Assembly: GCA_938041275.1 (NCBI GenBank)
Contig: CALISH010000143.1
Span: 1-13,566 of the forward strand
Source: an uncultured Solobacterium sp.
Lineage (GTDB): Bacteria > Bacillota_I > Bacilli_A > Erysipelotrichales > Erysipelotrichaceae
Direction: 5' to 3'
Length of the DNA stretch: 13,566 nucleotides
Each line of letters begins with the position of its first letter. Positions within the stretch are counted from its first letter, which is position 1. A program made the translations under genes and the position numbers. Shown piece after piece: positions 13,335 through 13,566 of this stretch. The notes under the pieces were generated by a model. The model ran no database searches and was not told where the DNA came from. It saw only the letters and a list, made by a program, of their open reading frames with translations.

Positions 13335-13566
13335 ATGAACGTATTAAAGAGATTTACCCTACTTACTGTATCTGCAGTTATGGCAGTTACACTTGCAGCA
13401 TGCAACAACAAGAAAGAAGAAAAACAAACATCAAACACTACAACTACAACAGAAACAGCAAAATCAGAAGCATTCCCTAAGTTTAAAGGCAAAGACTTTG
13501 ATGGTAAGGATGTAGATGAGTCTTTATTCAGTAAGAATGATGTAACACTTGTTAACTTCTGGTTCA
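13335..13566 (+). CDS. Partial TlpA/redoxin-like lipoprotein
   Basis: Only the first 77 codons are in the window. The start has a lipoprotein signal peptide: positively charged MNVLKRF, a hydrophobic stretch, and the lipobox L20-A-A-C23, so the mature protein should be lipid-anchored at C23 on the outer face of the membrane. A Lys/Glu/Thr/Ser-rich linker follows, then FPKFKGKDFDGKDV and VTLVNFWF, which fit the beginning of a TlpA/AhpC-TSA type thioredoxin fold. The catalytic CxxC, expected within a few residues, lies beyond the right edge, so the activity is not proven here. GAGGA is eight bases upstream of the ATG at 13335; an ATG at 13329 is too close to it. It lies 21 bases after the NapH-like gene in the same operon. 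Confidence 0.82.
   Translation, partial: MNVLKRFTLLTVSAVMAVTLAACNNKKEEKQTSNTTTTTETAKSEAFPKFKGKDFDGKDVDESLFSKNDVTLVNFWF

Noticed and set aside
13241..13492. Minus-strand open frame across the end of the Fe-S gene and the lipoprotein start
   Set aside because: It is antisense to two well-supported genes and its Phe/Val/Ser-rich sequence is the complement of Lys/Asn/Thr codons.

Overview
The window looks like chromosome of a low-GC Gram-positive bacterium (Bacillota). Gene content and protein style (RicT, RsmI with a C-terminal helical tail, PrsW, PerR-type regulator, CD1871A-family CXXC protein) suggest an anaerobic or microaerophilic member near the Erysipelotrichia or Clostridia. The genus cannot be fixed from the sequence alone. 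No rRNA, tRNA, CRISPR array, insertion sequence or prophage gene was seen.

Layout from left to right. (1) 2-250, plus strand: the 3' end of an unidentified membrane protein. (2) 251-690: a gene-free stretch with a strong hairpin made of two inverted DnaA-box-like 9-mers and three copies of a 12-base motif. (3) 741-1674, minus strand: a peroxide-defence pair, a PerR-type regulator followed by rubrerythrin, with a Fur/PerR-like operator at its promoter and a terminator behind it. (4) 1849-4746, minus: a long M16C (presequence-protease-like) zinc peptidase with its own terminator. (5) 4820-10081, minus: a compact six-gene run tmk-holB-ricT-rsmI-prsW-FHA protein, mostly overlapping or nearly touching, closed by a terminator. 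The first four match the well-known Bacillus-type cluster of dTMP kinase, clamp-loader delta', RicT and RsmI. PrsW and the membrane FHA protein are added at the end. (6) 10170-11985, minus: an OmpR-family response regulator and its histidine kinase. (7) 12230 to the right edge, plus: a divergent operon of a 54-residue membrane protein ending in CLEC, a polytopic NapH-like Fe-S protein, and the start of a lipoprotein that looks like a TlpA/redoxin thiol protein.

The most interesting part is region 7. The gene set suggests a membrane route that carries electrons from a cytoplasmic ferredoxin-like domain, through membrane Fe-S/cysteine centres and perhaps a small dithiol protein, to a thioredoxin-fold lipoprotein outside the membrane, a job that CcdA/DsbD does elsewhere. 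The divergent two-component system and the palindromes in the shared 244-base intergenic region are natural candidates for its control. Together with perR-rubrerythrin, the window carries two separate redox-defence units, one cytoplasmic and one probably extracytoplasmic.
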